Positions 15,321-24,745 of a DNA stretch of 64,000 nt are shown piece by piece. Numbering within the stretch: position 1 is the stretch's first letter; each line of letters begins with the position of its first letter. Position numbers and translations under genes: made by a program. The notes beneath the pieces were generated by a model. That model was not told the origin of the DNA, ran no database searches, and worked only from the letters and a program-made list of their open reading frames with translations. The DNA is from Lentzea sp. NEAU-D7 (lineage in GTDB: Bacteria > Actinomycetota > Actinomycetes > Mycobacteriales > Pseudonocardiaceae): assembly GCF_026242055.1 (NCBI RefSeq), contig NZ_JAPJDL010000007.1:189683-253682 (forward strand), in the 5' to 3' direction.

Positions 15321-17525
15321 GTGAACAAGAACGGACTGCCCCTGTCCGAGATAGCCAGGCTGGCCGGCGTCCGAGTGAGTGCGGCCAGCAACTGGCGGAC
15401 CCGGCACGCCGACTTCCCCGTTCCCGACGTGGTCGCGGGACAGGAACTCTTCGACGCGGCGGAGATGGCGCACTGGCTGAGCCAGCGCAAGATCCCTCGC
15501 AACGGACTGCAGCCGGATGAGGCTCCGGGCAGCACGTACGGGGACAGGTTCACCCGCAACAGCGGGATGAGCACTGCTGTTGCGGCGGATGACCCGAGCG
15601 TGCGCGAAGAGATGCACTCCACGCTGCGGAGTCTGACGAACGTCCTGCGCGGCCAGCTGGACCTGATGTCCTCCGTACAGTTCGCGATGGCGCTGCTGCA
15701 CCTCCGCAAGACCGAGCCTGTTCACTGGTCCGAACTGGTCGTGGCGCCGCCATGGGCCATGCGAGACTGGCTGCAGAGTGCATTCTCATGGGGGCCGAAC
15801 TCGGATCTGTTCTCCAACACCCACGACACCCTGAACGAACATGCTCTGGTCGCCGCGGTCAGGCTGGTCTCCGAACTTCCGGTCGACGTCGATTTCGGCG
15901 AGGCCTTCGACGTCCTGCTGGAACACCTGAACCGCGATCTCGGCAAGTCCGGCGGCCACTTCACTCCGCCGACCGTGGTCCGGACGATGATGAAGATCCT
16001 CGCGATAGGCGAAGGTGAAAGCATCTACGACCCGTCGTGCGGCTCGGGCGAACTGCTGACAGCGGCGGGGAAGACGGGTGCTGCGGGCCTTTCGCTCTTC
16101 GGGCAGGCGCTGAGCGATCAGTCGTACCGCATCAGTGTGCTGAGCCTCCTGCTGCACGACCTGGAGGGCCAGGTCCACCGGGCTGGGCCCCAGCTCCTGC
16201 GCGGCTCCTTCCCAGGCAAGCAGTTCGACGTCGTGGTGACGAACCCACCCTTCAGCGGAACGCTTCCCGCCGAAGCCGAGTACGACAGTTGGCCTTTTGG
16301 GATTCCTTCCTCAAAGCGCACGAACCTCGCGTACCTCCAGATCGCGGTCGCCAAGCTCAAGCCCGGTGGACGCGCCGCCCTGCTGGCGCCGAACGGTTCA
16401 CTCTTCACCAGCGGGCAGGACGAGCAGGTTCGACACCGCATGGTCGAAAGCGGTCTGGTCGCAGGCATCGTCGCACTGCCTCCGGGACTCTTCAGCTCGA
16501 CCGGAATCCCTGTCTCGCTATGGCTGCTGCGCAAGCCTGGCATCCACGAGCATCCGACAGCTTCCGTCTTGTTCATCGATGCCTCGGGAATCGGAACGCA
16601 GAGGACACGAGGACCCCGGCACCTCCGCGAGGAGGACATCGAACGCCTCGTTCACGCGTCTCGCGGGTGGCAGCGCGGTGAGAAGGTCCCGGCGCAAGAC
16701 GGGTTCTCCTACACCGCCCGGCTCGAGGAGATCCGCGACCAGAACTACAACCTCCAGCCAACCCGTTATGTCAGAAAGCCTGTTGCTCCGTGGGAGCGCA
16801 GCTCCAGCGAGCACTTCATCGAAATCAGGACGCGATGGCGCCACCTCGACGACCTCGGCGAGCGCATTGCGGCCGAGCGTCGCGACCTGGACGCGCGGCT
16901 TGAGAGCCTCGTCGAACTCGCTGCCGAGGACCGGCAGGAAGTGAAGCTCGGCGACGTGTGCGAAATCCAGGTCGGACTCGGGCACATCGTCCGCGAACGT
17001 GGTGTCCACACACCGGGTTGGATCCCACTTCTACTGCCACGCAACATCAAGCGCGGTTACTTGAGCCACGACGAACTGGACACGCTCGATCCTCAGACCG
17101 TCCGCACCTCAGGAGGTCAGTGGGAGCGGTACCTGCTCCGCGCTGGAGACGTGGTGGCCGCGCGGTCAGGTACGCTCGGACGGCACGGTCTGGTGAGCGA
17201 AGGCGAGGCGGGGTGGATCCTCGGGCCGAGCTGCCTGCGCATACGTCCTGGGAGTGGCGTGTCGCCGGAGTATTTGGTGCACTACCTCAACTCTCCTGAG
17301 ATGCACGCGTGGATCACGACGCAGGTCGCCACCTCCACCGCCATTCCCCACATCAACTCCAAGCGGATGGAACTGCTCCCGCTTTCGCTTCCTTCTCTCG
17401 GCGTGCAGCGTGAGATCGCGACCACGATGGAACTGCTGGCGAAGCAGATCGAGCGCTACGAGGAAGCCGTGAAGTCCTCAGGAACTTTGCGCGACAACGT
17501 GTTCAGCACTCTGCTGAGCGATTGA
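15321..17525 (+). CDS. HTH-N6-adenine DNA methylase-TRD fusion (type I-like M/S)
   Basis: This 734-residue protein has an N-terminal HTH (SEIARLAGVRVSAASNW, residues ~8-24), an HsdM-like methylase core with motif I DPSCGSGELL (from residue 237) and catalytic NPPF (308-311), and a C-terminal single HsdS-type target-recognition domain (~541-734) ending in the conserved coiled helix REIATTMELLAKQIERYEEAV. It should methylate adenine in a specific DNA sequence. The GTG at 15321 has GGGAG seven bases upstream. No HsdR or other nuclease lies nearby, so the HEPN protein may act as its effector. Mixed codon use suggests acquisition. Confidence 0.88.
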   Translation: MNKNGLPLSEIARLAGVRVSAASNWRTRHADFPVPDVVAGQELFDAAEMAHWLSQRKIPRNGLQPDEAPGSTYGDRFTRNSGMSTAVAADDPSVREEMHSTLRSLTNVLRGQLDLMSSVQFAMALLHLRKTEPVHWSELVVAPPWAMRDWLQSAFSWGPNSDLFSNTHDTLNEHALVAAVRLVSELPVDVDFGEAFDVLLEHLNRDLGKSGGHFTPPTVVRTMMKILAIGEGESIYDPSCGSGELLTAAGKTGAAGLSLFGQALSDQSYRISVLSLLLHDLEGQVHRAGPQLLRGSFPGKQFDVVVTNPPFSGTLPAEAEYDSWPFGIPSSKRTNLAYLQIAVAKLKPGGRAALLAPNGSLFTSGQDEQVRHRMVESGLVAGIVALPPGLFSSTGIPVSLWLLRKPGIHEHPTASVLFIDASGIGTQRTRGPRHLREEDIERLVHASRGWQRGEKVPAQDGFSYTARLEEIRDQNYNLQPTRYVRKPVAPWERSSSEHFIEIRTRWRHLDDLGERIAAERRDLDARLESLVELAAEDRQEVKLGDVCEIQVGLGHIVRERGVHTPGWIPLLLPRNIKRGYLSHDELDTLDPQTVRTSGGQWERYLLRAGDVVAARSGTLGRHGLVSEGEAGWILGPSCLRIRPGSGVSPEYLVHYLNSPEMHAWITTQVATSTAIPHINSKRMELLPLSLPSLGVQREIATTMELLAKQIERYEEAVKSSGTLRDNVFSTLLSD

Positions 17526-17527
17526 GA

Positions 17528-17557
17528 TGAGTGGGCCCGCACCGGCAGGCCCACTCA
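17528..17557. terminator. Bidirectional terminator
   Basis: TGAGTGGGCC (17528-17537) and GGCCCACTCA (17548-17557) are perfect 10-bp arms with a 10-base loop, three bases after the methylase stop and seven before the convergent PI-PLC stop. Confidence 0.8.
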
Positions 17558-17563
17558 AGAGTC

Positions 17564-19177
17564 CTAGCGGAACTTCCAGGCCTGGGCCGCGGAACCGTTG
17601 CAGCTCCAGATGTTCAGCCGCGTGCCGGGCGTGGTCGACGCACCGGGGTTGTCCAGGCACAGCCCCGACTGCGGGTTCTGCACGGAGCCGTCCGACCGCA
17701 CGCGCCACTGCTGCGCGCCCGTGCCGTTGCACTCCCACAGCTGAACGCTCGTGCCGTTGGTGGTGCCGCTGTTGCTGACGTCGAGGCACTTGCCGGCGAT
17801 GGCGATGGTGCCGTCGGCGACGACGCGCCACTTCTGCGCGTAGGTGTTGTTGCAGCCCCAGATCTGGACCGGGTTGCCGTTGGCGGTGCCGCCGTTGTCG
17901 TTGTCCAGGCAGAGGGACGGGGTGGCCGACAGCTCGACGGGTCCGGCGCCGGACGGGTGGCGTTCGGCCGGGAGTGACGGCGTGTTGAGGTGGTAGAAGT
18001 CGACGGCCAGGTAGTTCGGGGTCTTGCGGGCCGCGGGCTCGCAGAAGCGCTGGGCCCGGTTGACCAGCTTGGAGTTGTCCGTGGCGGCGGTGCCCTGCAC
18101 CGGGACGTCGCGGAAGTGGTTCATCACGAACAGCGGGCGGAAGCCTGTCTCCGTCGCGGTGAGCGGCTTGTCCCCCCAGCGCGAGTAGCAGGACCAGTCG
18201 GAGGCGCCGGTGCCGGACCCCATCGACCAGTGGTTCTCGACGGTCCAGTCCTTCTGGTAGAGCACGCCGGAATTCTCGCGGCCGTCGCGGCCGTGGTCGG
18301 TGAAGATGAGCAAACGCTTGCCGGACGCCCTCATCCGCGACAACGTCGGCCAGCCGTTCTCCCGGACGCCCTCGGCGTGGAACAGCACGTCGCCCAGGCC
18401 GTTCACGCGCGCCAGCTCGTTGCGCAGGACGTCGGCGGAGACGTAGTCCTCCAGGAAGACCGTGACGATCTCGGTGGGGCGTGCCTTCAGGAAGTCGACG
18501 ATGCGCTGGATGTCGACGTTCAACGCCACGGGCCGGCTGACGGCCGTGCAGCTGTTGTGGCAGAGGATCGCGCCGTCGGGGGTCTGGTGGATGTCGAGCA
18601 TGAAGCCGCGGACGCCGTCGTTGAGCTGCTGCACGATGCCGCGTGACTGGTTCGGGGCGATGTTGGCGAACATGAAGCCGCCGTCGACGCCGTTCGCGTA
18701 GGCGTTGTGGGCGGTCAGGAACGTCATCTCGTCCAGGCGCGGATCGGCCGGGGGCTGGACGCGGACCGGGGTGACCGGGGTGAGGAACCACGTGTCGGCG
18801 CCGGTGCCGACGCGGATCTGGTCGGTGCCGGACGCGACCAGGTAGCGGTCGGCGCCGGGGTCCTTGAAGCGGTACCTGTCCTGGTCGTCGAGGAGCCCCA
18901 CCCACCGGGCGTCGGGGCTGGAGCAGCTGATCATCTGGGTGGCGTCGCCGGCCCGGCCGAGGCACAGGCCGCCCTCGGCCAGCGTGCTGCCGTTCCAGGA
19001 GAACTGCTGGCGGTCCTCGTTGCCCTTGGGGCGGTGCTGGACCGCGGACGAGCCGGAGACGGCGGCGTTCTGGCCGGTCACGGCGCTTTGCAGGTAGTAG
19101 TTGCCGTTGGGAGCGGCCGCCGCGTCCACGGGGACGAGCAGCAGCGACAACAGCGCGAGTGCAGGGATGATGCGCAT
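17564..19177 (-). CDS. Secreted PI-PLC X-domain protein with ricin-type lectin
   Basis: The 537-residue precursor has a signal peptide (IIPALALLSLLLVPVDAAAA). It then has an N-terminal region with LCLGRAGDA, a phosphatidylinositol-phospholipase C X-like TIM barrel (residues ~145-395) with candidate catalytic histidines in TAHNAY and LCHNSC, and a C-terminal ricin B trefoil (~405-537) with three QxW repeats: QKWRV, QQWRV and QAWKF. It probably cleaves phosphoinositide-type lipids or anchors at the cell surface or outside, with the lectin binding glycans. No strong ribosome-binding site is seen at the ATG. The exact lipid substrate is not predictable. Confidence 0.85.
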   Translation of the reverse strand: MRIIPALALLSLLLVPVDAAAAPNGNYYLQSAVTGQNAAVSGSSAVQHRPKGNEDRQQFSWNGSTLAEGGLCLGRAGDATQMISCSSPDARWVGLLDDQDRYRFKDPGADRYLVASGTDQIRVGTGADTWFLTPVTPVRVQPPADPRLDEMTFLTAHNAYANGVDGGFMFANIAPNQSRGIVQQLNDGVRGFMLDIHQTPDGAILCHNSCTAVSRPVALNVDIQRIVDFLKARPTEIVTVFLEDYVSADVLRNELARVNGLGDVLFHAEGVRENGWPTLSRMRASGKRLLIFTDHGRDGRENSGVLYQKDWTVENHWSMGSGTGASDWSCYSRWGDKPLTATETGFRPLFVMNHFRDVPVQGTAATDNSKLVNRAQRFCEPAARKTPNYLAVDFYHLNTPSLPAERHPSGAGPVELSATPSLCLDNDNGGTANGNPVQIWGCNNTYAQKWRVVADGTIAIAGKCLDVSNSGTTNGTSVQLWECNGTGAQQWRVRSDGSVQNPQSGLCLDNPGASTTPGTRLNIWSCNGSAAQAWKFR

Positions 19178-19339
19178 GAGGTGAAGGCTCGACCACGGAC
19201 ATGAACATGAAAAGACTTCACGTCAAAATCCGTCCAAACCGAGACATCTGTGGCCCGGGCCACAAAAGCCGATGCAGCGGATCGAGCGGCGAAGGGGGTT
19301 TCCCACTCCGCAAACGACTGACGACTAGAAGGGGGCGGC

Positions 19340-19846
19340 GTGGGGTTCGACCAGTTCGTCGCTGATCGGCTGGACCGGTTGCTGGGGTACGCCACAGCCA
19401 TCACCTGCGACAAACACTTGGCGCAGGACATCGTGCAGAACGTGCTCATGCGCGCACAGGGCAAGTGGGAACGCATCGGGGCCATGGATGCGCCCTATCT
19501 CTACGTGAAGCGCATGGTGACCAACGACTACCTGTCGTGGCGGCACCGCAGGGCCGCGCGGGAGATCGCCGTGGAACGCGGTGAGCTCGCCAAGCACGTG
19601 CCGTCGATGGCCGACCCGGCTGACGCGCACGCCGAACGCGAGGCCATGCGCGCACGGATCGCCATCCTGCCGCGCAAGCAACGCGCCGCGTTGGTGCTGC
19701 GGTTCTACGAGGACTGCAGCGACGCGGAGATCGCACAGGTGCTCGGCTGCACGGAATCGACTGTGCGCAGCCAACTCTCTCGCGCGCTGCAAACGCTGCG
19801 CACTCACGAACTCGCCCGGTCCGCCACCCTGGGGGTGCACTCATGA
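19340..19846 (+). CDS. SigE-family ECF sigma factor
   Basis: The 168-residue protein has region 2 (HLAQDIVQNVLMRAQGKWERI) and region 4 (LPRKQRAALVLRFYEDCSDAEIAQVLGCTESTVRSQLSRALQTLR), the wording typical of the SigE-like ECF family of actinomycetes. The GTG start follows GAAGGGGGCGGC. Its last codons overlap the start of an LCP-domain membrane protein (ATGA-type overlap), placing that protein in the usual anti-sigma position. Confidence 0.9.
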   Translation: MGFDQFVADRLDRLLGYATAITCDKHLAQDIVQNVLMRAQGKWERIGAMDAPYLYVKRMVTNDYLSWRHRRAAREIAVERGELAKHVPSMADPADAHAEREAMRARIAILPRKQRAALVLRFYEDCSDAEIAQVLGCTESTVRSQLSRALQTLRTHELARSATLGVHS

Positions 19847-20772
19847 ACGATCTGATCCGCCAGGCCATCGCCGCTGAGGCCGAGGAGCGCGTCGACTCCC
19901 GGACCGTGCTGGCCAACCTGCACAAAGCGAGGAAGCGCAAGCCGCTGGGGCTGATCGTCGGCGTCGCGACGCTGACCGCGGCCGCCGCGGCCGCCGCCGT
20001 GGTCGTCCCGATGACGATCAAGAAGACCGAGGCCGCGCCACCGGCGGTGTCGGCGCCGCAGGAAACGCAGAACGTGCTCCTCATCGGTCTCGACGACCAC
20101 AACTTCACCGACGCGCTGATGCTCGCCCGGTTCCAGGCGGACGGGACGGCGGTCTCGGTGGTGTCGCTGCCACGCGACATCCTCGTGGACGGTCAGAAGA
20201 TCAACGGCCTGTTCGCCCAGTCCCCCGCGAAGCTGACCGCGGCCGTCGAGAAGACGACCGGGGCGAAGGTCGACCACCACGCCGCCGTGAAGATGTCCGC
20301 GATCGGCCGCATCTCGGAACTCTTCGGCGGCGTCGCGGTGTGCCTGAAGGCGCCGTCGAACGACCCGATCACCAAGGCCGCCTTCCCAGCCGGCAGGCAG
20401 GTGCTCCAGGGCGACCAGGCGCTCGCCTTCCTGCGCCAGCGCCACGGCCTGGAGAACGGCGACCTGGACCGGGCCCGGCGGCAGCAGGTGTTCCTCGCCG
20501 ATCTGGCCTCGAAGATCACCAAGGACAACGCGCTCACGCTCGCGCGCGAGGTCAGCGGGTCGATCACCGTGGACGACGGCTGGGACCTGGTGGGGTTCGC
20601 GCAGCGGTTCACGGGTCCGATCGGGATCAGCGTGACGACCTTGCCCGTCGACGCGCCGGTCGAGCGGGAGGCCGGGTTCGGGTTCGAGGTCGATCCCGCC
20701 AAGGCCAGGACGTTCGTCGAGAAGGCCCTGGACCAGGGCGGCAGCTCCGGCGGCAGCGAGTGCATCCGTTGA
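19843..20772 (+). CDS. LytR-CpsA-Psr (LCP) domain membrane protein
   Basis: The 309-residue protein has a ~35-residue basic cytoplasmic N-terminus, one transmembrane helix (LGLIVGVATLTAAAAAAAVV), and an extracellular LCP domain with VSLPRDILVDGQKINGLFA and LRQRHGLENGDLDRARRQQ. LCP enzymes transfer glycopolymers from lipid carriers to peptidoglycan. The usual Arg-Ser-Asp before the first helix is replaced by FTDALML, so activity is uncertain. It is co-translated with a SigE-type sigma factor, and its short cytoplasmic tail could make it a sigma regulator responding to the cell wall. That role is inference. Confidence 0.8.
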   Translation: MNDLIRQAIAAEAEERVDSRTVLANLHKARKRKPLGLIVGVATLTAAAAAAAVVVPMTIKKTEAAPPAVSAPQETQNVLLIGLDDHNFTDALMLARFQADGTAVSVVSLPRDILVDGQKINGLFAQSPAKLTAAVEKTTGAKVDHHAAVKMSAIGRISELFGGVAVCLKAPSNDPITKAAFPAGRQVLQGDQALAFLRQRHGLENGDLDRARRQQVFLADLASKITKDNALTLAREVSGSITVDDGWDLVGFAQRFTGPIGISVTTLPVDAPVEREAGFGFEVDPAKARTFVEKALDQGGSSGGSECIR

Positions 20773-20858
20773 CGATCACTCCAATGGAGCATCAAGTCGC
20801 TCTTCTGCGCAGCCGATGATCCGCATGTAGCGCGCGAAACGGCCGCTACGATCAATTC

Positions 20859-23618
20859 GTGCGCGAACCACTTGAACGTGACTCCGAGATCGCGCACATT
20901 CGTGAAGCTCTGGACGCAGCCACCCGTGGTGAGGGTCGCGTCGTCGTCATCGAGGGCCGTGCGGGCATCGGGAAGACCAGGCTCGTGCACGAATGTCGCG
21001 AGCTGGCCAAAGAGCGCGGGTTCGGCCGGCTGCAGGCCGTCGGCGACGCCATGGAGAGCGCGATGGCGTGGGGCGTCGTCCGGCAGATGGTCGAGCGGTC
21101 GGTGTCGCGGTACTCCGGCGAGCTGCGCGAGAAGATCCTCGCTGGTCCGTCCGGGGCGGCGCTGAAGGCCCTGGACGACGCCGCGCTCGACCCGAGCCAG
21201 GCCGAGCTCGCCCGCACGCTGCACTCGTTGTGGTGGGTCGCGGTGGACCTCTCGTCCACCCGGCCGCTGCTGATCACCGTGGACGACGCGCACTGGGCGG
21301 ACCACTCGTCGCTGCAGTTCCTCGTCTACCTGTCGCGCCGGATCGCGGACCTGCCGATCGCGCTGGTCGTCGCGACCAGACCGCCGATGGACAACTTCGG
21401 GCCGCTCGCGCAGCTCAGCGTGTCCGCCGACCGGTTGCTGCCGCGTCCGCTCACCACGGACGCGCTCAGCGCCCTGGTCGGCGGGCACCCCGAGGTGATC
21501 ACCGCCCTGCACGCGGCCAGCGGCGGGAACCCGTTCCTGTCCGGCGTCCTGGTCGACGAGCTCGCGGCGCTCGGGCTTCCGCTGGACGACGCCGAGACGG
21601 CCGGCAAGGTCGGCACGCTCGGCCCCAGCACCGTCTTCCGCGCCACGCTGGGAAGGCTGCCGGCCGAGGCGGTGGCGCTCGCGGGCGCCGTCGCCGTGCT
21701 CGGCACGCACGCCGATCCGTGGCAGGCGGCGGAACTGGCGGAGGTCACCGACCTCCCGGCCGCCGTCGAGGCGTTGACCGCGGCGAACGTGCTGGTCACC
21801 GGCGAGCACCTGGAGTTCGTGCACCCCGTTGTGCGCGAGGCGGTCCTGACCGGCCTCGGGCCGATCGCGCGCGCCTCGCTGCACGCGCGGGCCGCGAAGT
21901 CGTTGCAGGAGTCGCACGCACCGGCTGACCGCGTGGCCGCACACCTCGTGCACGCTCCCAAGGGGACGCTGCCGAACGCCGCGGACGTGCTGAGGAAGGC
22001 CGCGGCGACGCTGCTCTCGGCCGGCGACCCCCGCACCGCGGCGGGACATCTGACGCGAGCGGTGGACGAACGGCCCACCGACGCCGGGCTGCGCGCGGAA
22101 CTCGGGCGCGCGTTGCTGCGGCTCGGTGACGCGGTCAACGCGCACCGGCACCTGAAGGCCGCGGCAGAGGGACTTCCGGACGCCGAACTGGTCGCCGCCG
22201 CGGCCTCGGCGACGGCCGCGCTGGAAGGCCCCGCCGCGGCGATCGCGGAACTCGAAGAGGCCATCGGGGCACGCCCGGACGGCGAGTCGCGCCTGCACCT
22301 GGAGGCACGGCTGGCGGTGTTCCGCTCGTTCCTCCCCGACCAGCGCCAGGTCGCGTCCGCGCACCTCAGCGCCTACTCCGGCCTCGCGGGCGGCACCCCG
22401 GACGAACGCACGCTGCTCGGCCTGCTCGCTCAGATGGGCCGCTACGAGGTGTGGCCGCACGACGAGGTCGCCGCGACGGCGACGCGCGCGCTGGCGAACG
22501 GCGCGTACCTGGACGACGCGACAGGCAGCACGGACGCGATGGTCGCCTGGCTCGTGGCGTTGCTCGCGCTGATGGCGGCGGACGGCGTCGGCACCGCGCG
22601 GCACGAGATCGAGCGGGCCCGGTTGAAGGTGCGGGCCCACGGGTCGCCGATCGAGTTCGCGATGGTGGCGAACGCGTCGCTGTTCCTGAACTGGCGCTGC
22701 GGCAACATGCAGGCCGTCGAGGCGGAGGCGGAGGGCGCGCTGGCCGCCGTCGCGCACGAGGACCCGGTGTCCGAGGTGATCAGCCTGCGCGCGACCTCGA
22801 CGCACTTCGCGGTCTACGCGGCCCTGGAACGAGGCGACGTCGCGGCGGCGTCCGCGTTCATCGACGCGTTCGACGGTGCGCACGCCGATGCCCGGCTGAC
22901 CATGCCGATGATCTGGTTGCACGAGGTGCGCGCGTTGATCGCACTGGCCGAGGGCGACGCACGGCGTGCGATGTTCGAGGCCTACCGCCAGCGCGACGCG
23001 ATGCACCAGGTGCACGTCGATCCACCCACGATCCCGTGGCGCGCTCCGGCCACGCGCGCCGCGTTGCTGCTCAACCAGCAGGAGCTCGCGCTGGAACTGG
23101 CCGCCGAGCAGGTGGAGGTGGCCCGCAGGTGGGGCGCGGCCACGGAGGTCGGCGCGGCTCTGCGGTTGCTCTCGAACGCCGACCCCGACTCGCGACTGGA
23201 GCTGCTGACCGAGTCCGTGACCGTGCTGGAGGACTCGCCTTCACGCCTGGAACTCGCCCGCTCGCTGGTCGACCTGGGTGAGGCCCTCCGGGTGGCGAGG
23301 CGGCGGACCGACGCGCGGGAGCCGTTGCACAGGGCGATCGAACTGGCGGGCGACTGCGGGTCGGCGGTGCTGCAGACCCGCGCCGCCGAGGCGTTGGAGG
23401 CCCTCGGCGACCGGCCACGACGGCAGGTCGTGCTGGGGGCGGAGGCGCTGACGGCGTCCGAACGGCGGGTGGCCGACCTGGCGGCGGCGGGCCGGGCGAA
23501 CAGGGAGATCGCGCAGGAGCTGTTCGTGACGCCGAAGACCGTCGAGAACCACCTCGGCCGGATCTACACGAAGCTCGGAATCGCAGGTCGCAGGGACCTC
23601 GCACGCGTACTCGCCTGA
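20859..23618 (+). CDS. LuxR-family LAL transcriptional regulator
   Basis: This large ATPase-linked regulator (919 residues) has an N-terminal Walker A GRAGIGKT (residues ~30), Walker B LLITVDDAHWAD, a long TPR-like helical middle, and a C-terminal LuxR HTH (LTASERRVADLAAAGRANREIAQELFV, then TPKTVENHLGRIYTKLG). LALs often activate secondary metabolism or catabolic genes. The GTG follows a TACGAT hexamer by six bases, so the transcript is probably leaderless. The neighbouring secreted protease gene starts 143 bp downstream and may be a target. Confidence 0.92.
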   Translation: MREPLERDSEIAHIREALDAATRGEGRVVVIEGRAGIGKTRLVHECRELAKERGFGRLQAVGDAMESAMAWGVVRQMVERSVSRYSGELREKILAGPSGAALKALDDAALDPSQAELARTLHSLWWVAVDLSSTRPLLITVDDAHWADHSSLQFLVYLSRRIADLPIALVVATRPPMDNFGPLAQLSVSADRLLPRPLTTDALSALVGGHPEVITALHAASGGNPFLSGVLVDELAALGLPLDDAETAGKVGTLGPSTVFRATLGRLPAEAVALAGAVAVLGTHADPWQAAELAEVTDLPAAVEALTAANVLVTGEHLEFVHPVVREAVLTGLGPIARASLHARAAKSLQESHAPADRVAAHLVHAPKGTLPNAADVLRKAAATLLSAGDPRTAAGHLTRAVDERPTDAGLRAELGRALLRLGDAVNAHRHLKAAAEGLPDAELVAAAASATAALEGPAAAIAELEEAIGARPDGESRLHLEARLAVFRSFLPDQRQVASAHLSAYSGLAGGTPDERTLLGLLAQMGRYEVWPHDEVAATATRALANGAYLDDATGSTDAMVAWLVALLALMAADGVGTARHEIERARLKVRAHGSPIEFAMVANASLFLNWRCGNMQAVEAEAEGALAAVAHEDPVSEVISLRATSTHFAVYAALERGDVAAASAFIDAFDGAHADARLTMPMIWLHEVRALIALAEGDARRAMFEAYRQRDAMHQVHVDPPTIPWRAPATRAALLLNQQELALELAAEQVEVARRWGAATEVGAALRLLSNADPDSRLELLTESVTVLEDSPSRLELARSLVDLGEALRVARRRTDAREPLHRAIELAGDCGSAVLQTRAAEALEALGDRPRRQVVLGAEALTASERRVADLAAAGRANREIAQELFVTPKTVENHLGRIYTKLGIAGRRDLARVLA

Positions 23619-23713
23619 GACGGAGCGACGTGGGGGTGTCCCTGATACACCCATCTTTTCCGCCGGAGGGTTGAGGGTTCTCCCCTCATGCCCTTGGGGG
23701 TTCGCCTCGGCGA

Positions 23714-23743
23714 ATCTTGTGTCACCGCAGGGGAACACAAGAT
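23714..23743. promoter_or_regulatory. Inverted repeat in leader of secreted protease gene
   Basis: ATCTTGTGT (23714-23722) and ACACAAGAT (23735-23743) are perfect 9-bp arms, 18 bp before the protease ATG and just ahead of its AAGGGGAA ribosome-binding site. It may be an operator or a leader hairpin that limits translation. Another dyad, GGGTGT/ACACCC, lies near 23636-23655. Confidence 0.5.
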
Positions 23744-23761
23744 CTCGAAGGGGAAACCGAC

Positions 23762-24682
23762 ATGATCCGCAACGCTCTGATCGCCGCCGCCGCCCTGACC
23801 GCCGTCGTCGCTCCCGCCACCGCGGTGGCCGACCCGATCATCGGCACGCCGCCCCCGTGCGTCGGCGCCTCCGACCTGGCCGGTGCCGACTTCAACGTCA
23901 AGAAGTGCGGCGTCAGCGATGTGGATCAGCACCGCGCCGGCCTGGAGAACAACGGCGGTGCCTACTGCGGCCCCGCGTCGCTCTACAACGTCCTGCACTA
24001 CTGGGGTCACGAGAAGGACGCCCCGGTCGGCTGGCTGACCACCAAGGTCGGCAACCTCAACCCGAAGGACCCGGCCGACTACAGCGTCATCACCAACTCG
24101 ATCGGGCGCATCGGCGTCGACGCCCAGTACGACGGCGGCACCAACCTCACCAACCTGCGCAAGGCCTGGGACATCGCCACCAAGCCCGCCCGCGACGCCG
24201 GCTGGACCACCTCCACGGGCGTGACGAGCACGCACAACAACCCCGACTTCGCGGGCGAGCTCGCGAAGAAGCTCAACGAGGGCCCGCTGCAGCTCGTGTA
24301 CGGCCGCTACAAGGCCGGCCCCACCACCGGTTCGTTGCAGCGCAGCGGTGGCCACATCGTCACCGTCGTGTCCGCGACCGGCTCGTTCAACGGCAGCACG
24401 ATCCAGCTGAAGCTGGCCGACCCGGGCCGTGCGCTCGACAGCGGTGAGGGCAACTACCTCTACACGCAGTCCGCGTACGAGTCGCTCGACGTCACCCTGA
24501 CCAAGAAGTCCATCAAGGAGTACATCCCGGTCAAGGACGACGAGAACACCCGCGCGGACGAGTCGCTGGAGCCGGGCACCTACCGCACCGTGACGCGCTG
24601 GGAGCTCACCGGCCCGCGCTACGTCAGCGACACCACCCGCCAGATGGTCGAGGGCTTCAACTGGTTCGACATGGCCAAGTAG
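23762..24682 (+). CDS. Secreted C39-like (papain-fold) peptidase
   Basis: The 306-residue precursor has a signal peptide (LIAAAALTAVVAPATAVA). The mature part carries a papain-like triad arranged as in C39-like proteins: Cys in NNGGAYCGPASLYNVLHYWG (near residue 73), His in SGGHIVTVVSATG (~200) and Asp in KLADPG (~225). It probably cleaves peptides or cross-linked wall peptides outside the cell. The ATG at 23762 is chosen because AAGGGGAA lies seven bases upstream and the reading begins with the signal peptide. Specificity is unknown. Confidence 0.8.
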   Translation: MIRNALIAAAALTAVVAPATAVADPIIGTPPPCVGASDLAGADFNVKKCGVSDVDQHRAGLENNGGAYCGPASLYNVLHYWGHEKDAPVGWLTTKVGNLNPKDPADYSVITNSIGRIGVDAQYDGGTNLTNLRKAWDIATKPARDAGWTTSTGVTSTHNNPDFAGELAKKLNEGPLQLVYGRYKAGPTTGSLQRSGGHIVTVVSATGSFNGSTIQLKLADPGRALDSGEGNYLYTQSAYESLDVTLTKKSIKEYIPVKDDENTRADESLEPGTYRTVTRWELTGPRYVSDTTRQMVEGFNWFDMAK

Positions 24683-24697
24683 TTCTCCGGCAAGACC

Positions 24698-24728
24698 AGG
24701 GCCGCACTCTTCAGGGGTGCGGCCCTTT
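24698..24728 (+). terminator. Intrinsic terminator after protease gene
   Basis: AGGGCCGCAC (24698-24707) and GTGCGGCCCT (24717-24726) form a perfect 10-bp stem with a 9-base loop, followed by TTT. It lies 16 bp after the protease stop. Confidence 0.85.
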
Positions 24729-24745
24729 CGCCATAGCCTGGTCCC

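Noticed and set aside
20193..23015. A 940-codon minus-strand frame opposite the LAL regulator
   Set aside because: Composition is a GC-shadow of the plus-strand gene, whose Walker A and LuxR motifs are unambiguous.
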